The notes beneath the pieces were generated by a model. It was not told the origin of the DNA. It did no database searches and saw only the letters and a program-made list of their open reading frames with translations. From Stromatinia cepivora (Eukaryota; Ascomycota; Leotiomycetes; Helotiales; Sclerotiniaceae): DNA of 64,000 nt. Where the stretch lies: NCBI GenBank assembly GCA_014898415.1, contig RCTD01000021.1:186001-250000 (forward strand). Reading direction: 5' to 3'. The number at the start of each line of letters is the position of its first letter. The first letter of the stretch is position 1. The position numbers were made by a program, and so were the translations under genes. Shown piece by piece: positions 60,716 through 64,000 of this stretch.

Positions 60716-61155
60716 ATTGGTTTAACCGGCAAACACCAAACATACCATCTAAACCAAAACATCACCTTTAAACCCCAACAAATAAATAAATCAAAGAGAG
60801 TATAGTTCAATGGTAGAATACCCAATCTAAAAGTGTGAGTAACTCCCTGAGATTTTCTCTTGCTGCTATGACCTCTAGTCCGGTTTGGGTTCGAGGAGCT
60901 CTACCGTGAGTATTGGGGATGTGAGTTCGAATCTTACTATACCTAATTTTTTTCTTTTTTCCTATTTCCCCTTGTTGTTGTTGTTGTTGTTGTTATTATT
61001 ATTGTTACTTTGCTCTCTAAATATGGAGATGGAGGTTCGAATCTTCCTATGCCTATTTTTATTTTTCCTTATTTCCCATCTTCTAATTAGGATTTCCTTG
61101 CTCACTACAATACTTCGCAAAGAAAATCCCCATTGCTCATAAGAACAATGATATA
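60716..61155. other. Spacer with tRNA-like relics
   Basis: Between the broken gene and the foldback transposon. Contains a CTTGTTGTTGTTGTTG microsatellite near 60971-60993 and the Pol III-like motifs listed next. Confidence 0.4.
60803..61060 (+). ncRNA. tRNA-like relics with A/B box motifs
   Basis: An A-box-like TAGTTCAATGG (60803-60813) is followed by B-box-like GGGTTCGAGG (60887-60896), GAGTTCGAATC (60923-60933) and GAGGTTCGAATC (61032-61043); the last two each precede a T run (60947-60953, 61056-61060). Around the second, GTGAG/CTTAC can form a T stem and TATACC resembles an acceptor 3' strand. The 5' acceptor strand does not pair fully, and the A-to-B distance is too long for an intact tRNA. 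Best read as degenerate tRNA or tRNA-derived repeats, with the 3' half duplicated. Confidence 0.4.
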
Positions 61156-61587
61156 AGTCTAGTACCCTACTTTCCGGCCACCCCTAATTCCGGCCACTCT
61201 TTTACACCAAAAAATAACGAAAATCAACCTTTATAACTCTTCTACTCATAAATATAATCCGATAAATTTCAAATCATAGATTTATTACTTTTATAATAAT
61301 AAATTCTGAAAATTTCAGATTTTTCGCGATTTTATTGATCGAGATCTTGAAAGTTGAAATTTCGATTTTCAATTTATATACGATTTATATACAAATTTGA
61401 AAATTATTAAAACTTGAAATAACTTTTCAATAAAAATTACTAAAAATAAATTATAAATTTTTTTGGAATATTTAAATCGTAATTGATCAAATAGATTAAA
61501 ATTTCGAATTTTAAAATATATAAGAAAATTTTTATTAAAGTTTTTAGATTTTACAGGGATTAAAAATCATGATATTTTAATTAAAAG

Positions 61588-61739
61588 TGTGACGAACCCA
61601 ACAAACGTTTAGAGATCAACCTTAGAATTAAAAGTTACAAAGCTAAAGAGAGAGTGCTACAAAGCTATATATATATAATCAATTCGAAACTTAATACCGT
61701 ACTAACCCGATCGGACACAATCATATATATCTTATAACA
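61588..61739. repeat. 5' LTR, 152 bp
   Basis: Starts TGTGACGAACCC and ends TTATAACA, so it has TG...CA ends. About 85% alike to the 3' LTR, with most differences being G/A or C/T transitions, as expected for RIP. The orientation label 5' is arbitrary. Confidence 0.85.
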
Positions 61740-63115
61740 CTACCCCCCCCTTCTAAAAAATTCATCTCGAATTCACTTTAAACGAATAAATTAAATACAA
61801 AATGATCATTAATCATTTTCTTTTAAAAATACCTGATGCAAAATATATATTATAATTAACGAATACACATTCACTATATTATATACCTCTTCCAAACGAT
61901 TTTCAAAATATCGGCTATTAATCATCTCTTTTAGATCTTTATCATTATTACTTTCGGACTTAATAATCAATATAATAATCAAAACAAGCTTTTATCGATC
62001 TCGGACTCCTTAATATAGATCTAACAAACAGATTCATACCTAATAAAAGATATTTCCATATTGTATATATTTATTTTGCTTATATAAAAGAGTTCTTTTA
62101 GAAAAAGAAAACTCGGATATTTGTATACAGAATAGAATCAAAATACAATCAAATTTATCTAATTGAATATCAAAAAAGCTAAAAGTATTAATAACATTAA
62201 GATTACTAATATCCATTGGATCATGGTTTCGAAAGTGGAATAGATTCTATAATATATATAAGGCTTTAAACTCACTAGAATAGAATGATACAGGGAATCC
62301 ATTTGTTATACGAACAGCTAATTATTATATAACCTAAACAAAATCGGAATAAAAGCAAAAAAGAGAAAACTATTGAGAAAGATGATTTCTAAAAGTAATA
62401 TTAAATCTATTGCGAAAGATTGAAATCTTATTCGAATCGAGTCAATTCTGATCTTTGGTTTTGTAAAGAATCCTTTCGAATTTCGTAATATAAACATATA
62501 AAAAATCGATTCCTTATTTGAAAATGAATAACTTGTTTTCGACTTCTTAAACTTTATTCGGATTATTATAAACATATATAAGTTGATCCAGGATCGTTAT
62601 ATAATCTAAAAGAATATTTTGATCAAAAAAAGAAAGCTGAAATAGTACCATAACTTATACATAAAATTCGAAATTGAAATAAATATAATAAAATTGAATT
62701 ATAAAATCACCAATCGCAATACCATCTATTTATAGTTTTGTTCGAATCAAGGAAAACCAGATATCGAACTTTTGAAAACTATTACTGAACTTTTCAAGAT
62801 CAAGGAAAGAGGATTTCAAACAAAAAGAAATATAAACAACAAAAGTGCATTCAAGAATCAGGAAACGTAGAAACGAGATTTCATCCCGCTAACAAATCAC
62901 TTCACCACAAAGTTCTACAATCACAAAATTTATTGAATCGTAATTTATAACTTAGAAATTAAAAATAAGAAAAAAGATAACACCTTCAAATAATATCAAA
63001 AAGATTCATATACAAACAAAAAAATAAAAGCGATATACCTAAACAAAAGCAAACGAAGTATACATAAGCATATACAAATATTATTCCATTTCTTATCTAA
63101 AAAAGCTTTTAATAA

Positions 63116-63265
63116 TATAACGAACCCAACAAACATTTAAAGATCAACCTTAAAATTAAAAGCTACAAAACTAAAGAGAGAATGCTACGAAGCTATATAT
63201 ATGATCGGCTCGAAGCTTAATACCGTACTAGCCCGATCGGACGCGATCACGTGTATCTCGTGACA
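63116..63265. repeat. 3' LTR, 150 bp
   Basis: Starts TATAACGAACCC (transition-mutated relative to the other LTR) and ends CTCGTGACA, better preserved than the corresponding end of the first. Followed directly by the AAAAG target copy. Confidence 0.85.
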
Positions 63266-63645
63266 AAAAGAATTTCTGTAAAAAAAAAATTTATTTGATT
63301 TAATCTATTTGATAGATTTTGATTCAAAAATCCTAAAAAAAATTATAACTTATTTTTAATTATTTTTGTTGAAAAGTTATTTTAAGTTTTAATAATTTTT
63401 TAAATTTATATATAAATCCTATACAAATTGAAAATTGAAAAGTTTAAACTTATAAATTTCAATGAAATCAATTATTAAAAATCTAAAATTTTCAGAATTC
63501 ATTTATAATTATATAAAGAATCTATAATTCAAATTTTATTAAATAATATTCATTAATTGTTGAATTATTAATAGATGAAAATCATGATTTTTGGTGTAAA
63601 AGGGTGGCCGGAATTAGGGGTGGCCGGAAAGTAGGGTACTAGACT

Positions 63646-64000
63646 TACATCTCCCCTTCTCAATCTCTCCTATCCTTTTCCGCTCCTAACCTTCCAAATT
63701 CTAAACTCTCTTTTTTAGATTGAAGTCGATGGTATTAACCATCTTTGGAGAAAACTGAGAAAGAAAGGAAATTAATAAACAAATGAAAAGAATAAAAATG
63801 CTCAAAAGCTCCCCTCAAATTTTACTTCTACCTACCTACCTACCTACCTACCTCTATAATATTCAAATATATTAACTCTTTAGCTTTCAACCCGCAACCT
63901 GTATATATATACGCAAAGCAGACCAGACCATATAACTTATAACGGTATAACCAACATTGTTATTATTATCAGCCTCTGAAATCCGAAATTTCTTCACATC
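63646..64000. other. Right edge, no gene seen
   Basis: Flank of the transposon. A tetranucleotide CTAC is repeated about six times at 63828-63852. No coding frame or RNA gene can be supported up to the window end. Confidence 0.5.

Larger units (their letters stand above)
61588..63265. mobile_element. Non-autonomous LTR retroelement (TRIM-like), RIP-mutated
   Basis: A 1678-bp insertion inside the foldback element, bounded by direct repeats (61588-61739 and 63116-63265) and an exact 5-bp target duplication AAAAG (61583-61587 and 63266-63270). The 1.38-kb interior is AT-rich with no gag/pol frame; its longest open frame (62318-62575, minus) is just AT-rich translation. It is therefore a non-autonomous, TRIM/LARD-like derivative. 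Confidence 0.85.
61156..63645. mobile_element. Foldback/MITE-like DNA transposon, copy 2, interrupted
   Basis: Same family as 12014-12824. The ends are near-perfect inverted repeats of about 57 bp: AGTCTAGTACCCTACTTTCC then GGCCACCCCTAATTCCGGCC then TTTTACACCAAAAA, flanked by TA (61154-61155 and 63646-63647). The inner arms again contain AACTTTTCAA and TTGAAAAGTT stretches in inverted orientation. Removing the inserted LTR element and one target copy leaves 807 bp, almost the size of copy 1 (811 bp). No transposase frame. Better preserved ends than copy 1. Confidence 0.85.

Noticed and set aside
61588..61739. Direct repeats read as part of the foldback arms
   Set aside because: The first foldback copy lacks them, they are in direct orientation, and AAAAG flanks them exactly; an LTR insertion explains all three.
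62318..62575. Minus-strand open frame inside the LTR element
   Set aside because: Ile/Phe/Lys/Asn-rich as expected from AT-rich DNA; no gag, protease or reverse-transcriptase motif.

Overview
This is a stretch of filamentous ascomycete nuclear DNA. Genes are intron-rich, with short introns (mostly 45-110 nt) carrying GTRWGT-like donors and CTAAC/CTAAT branch points. Spacing is compact, and AT-rich mutated transposon islands resemble RIP damage. Protein style (RAD51, Nup120, PUF6, VPS26, phosphoketolase) suggests Leotiomycetes, probably a Sclerotiniaceae-like fungus. The genus is inference only. Almost all exon models below were checked for phase by hand and are not supported by transcripts.

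Layout. 0-4.5 kb: four small minus-strand genes of unknown function, at least three of them coiled-coil. 5.9-11.7 kb: one nine-exon minus-strand gene for a ~1771-residue Hint-domain protein whose expected nucleophile cysteine is missing. 12.0-13.4 kb: an AT-rich island containing an 811-bp foldback (long inverted repeat) transposon. 13.4-16.7 kb: no convincing gene. 16.7-17.6 kb: a histidine-phosphatase (phosphoglycerate mutase-like) protein with an altered catalytic motif. 18.7-20.1 kb: a PIN-like membrane transporter.

20.8-45.5 kb is a conserved housekeeping block: PUF6-like and GIR2-like (divergent pair), an ACL4-like TPR chaperone, a disordered protein, a single-pass membrane protein, RAD51, NUP120, VPS26 with an unknown gene ending 5 nt before its start codon, LSM8, a nucleoside hydrolase and a charged membrane-anchored protein. 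46.8-48.5 kb holds a fungal-specific membrane-anchored protein.

48.9-54.2 kb is a metabolic pair: acetate kinase and xylulose-5-phosphate/fructose-6-phosphate phosphoketolase, divergently transcribed across 1.2 kb that contains a tandem GATA-type motif. Together they would turn sugar phosphates into acetyl phosphate and then acetate plus ATP.

54.7-63.7 kb is an accessory, decaying region. It holds a lineage-specific gene with an in-frame stop and open extension, a neighbour broken by two -1 frame changes, tRNA-like relics, and a second copy of the 0.8-kb foldback transposon. That copy is split by a 1.68-kb non-autonomous LTR element with a perfect AAAAG target duplication.
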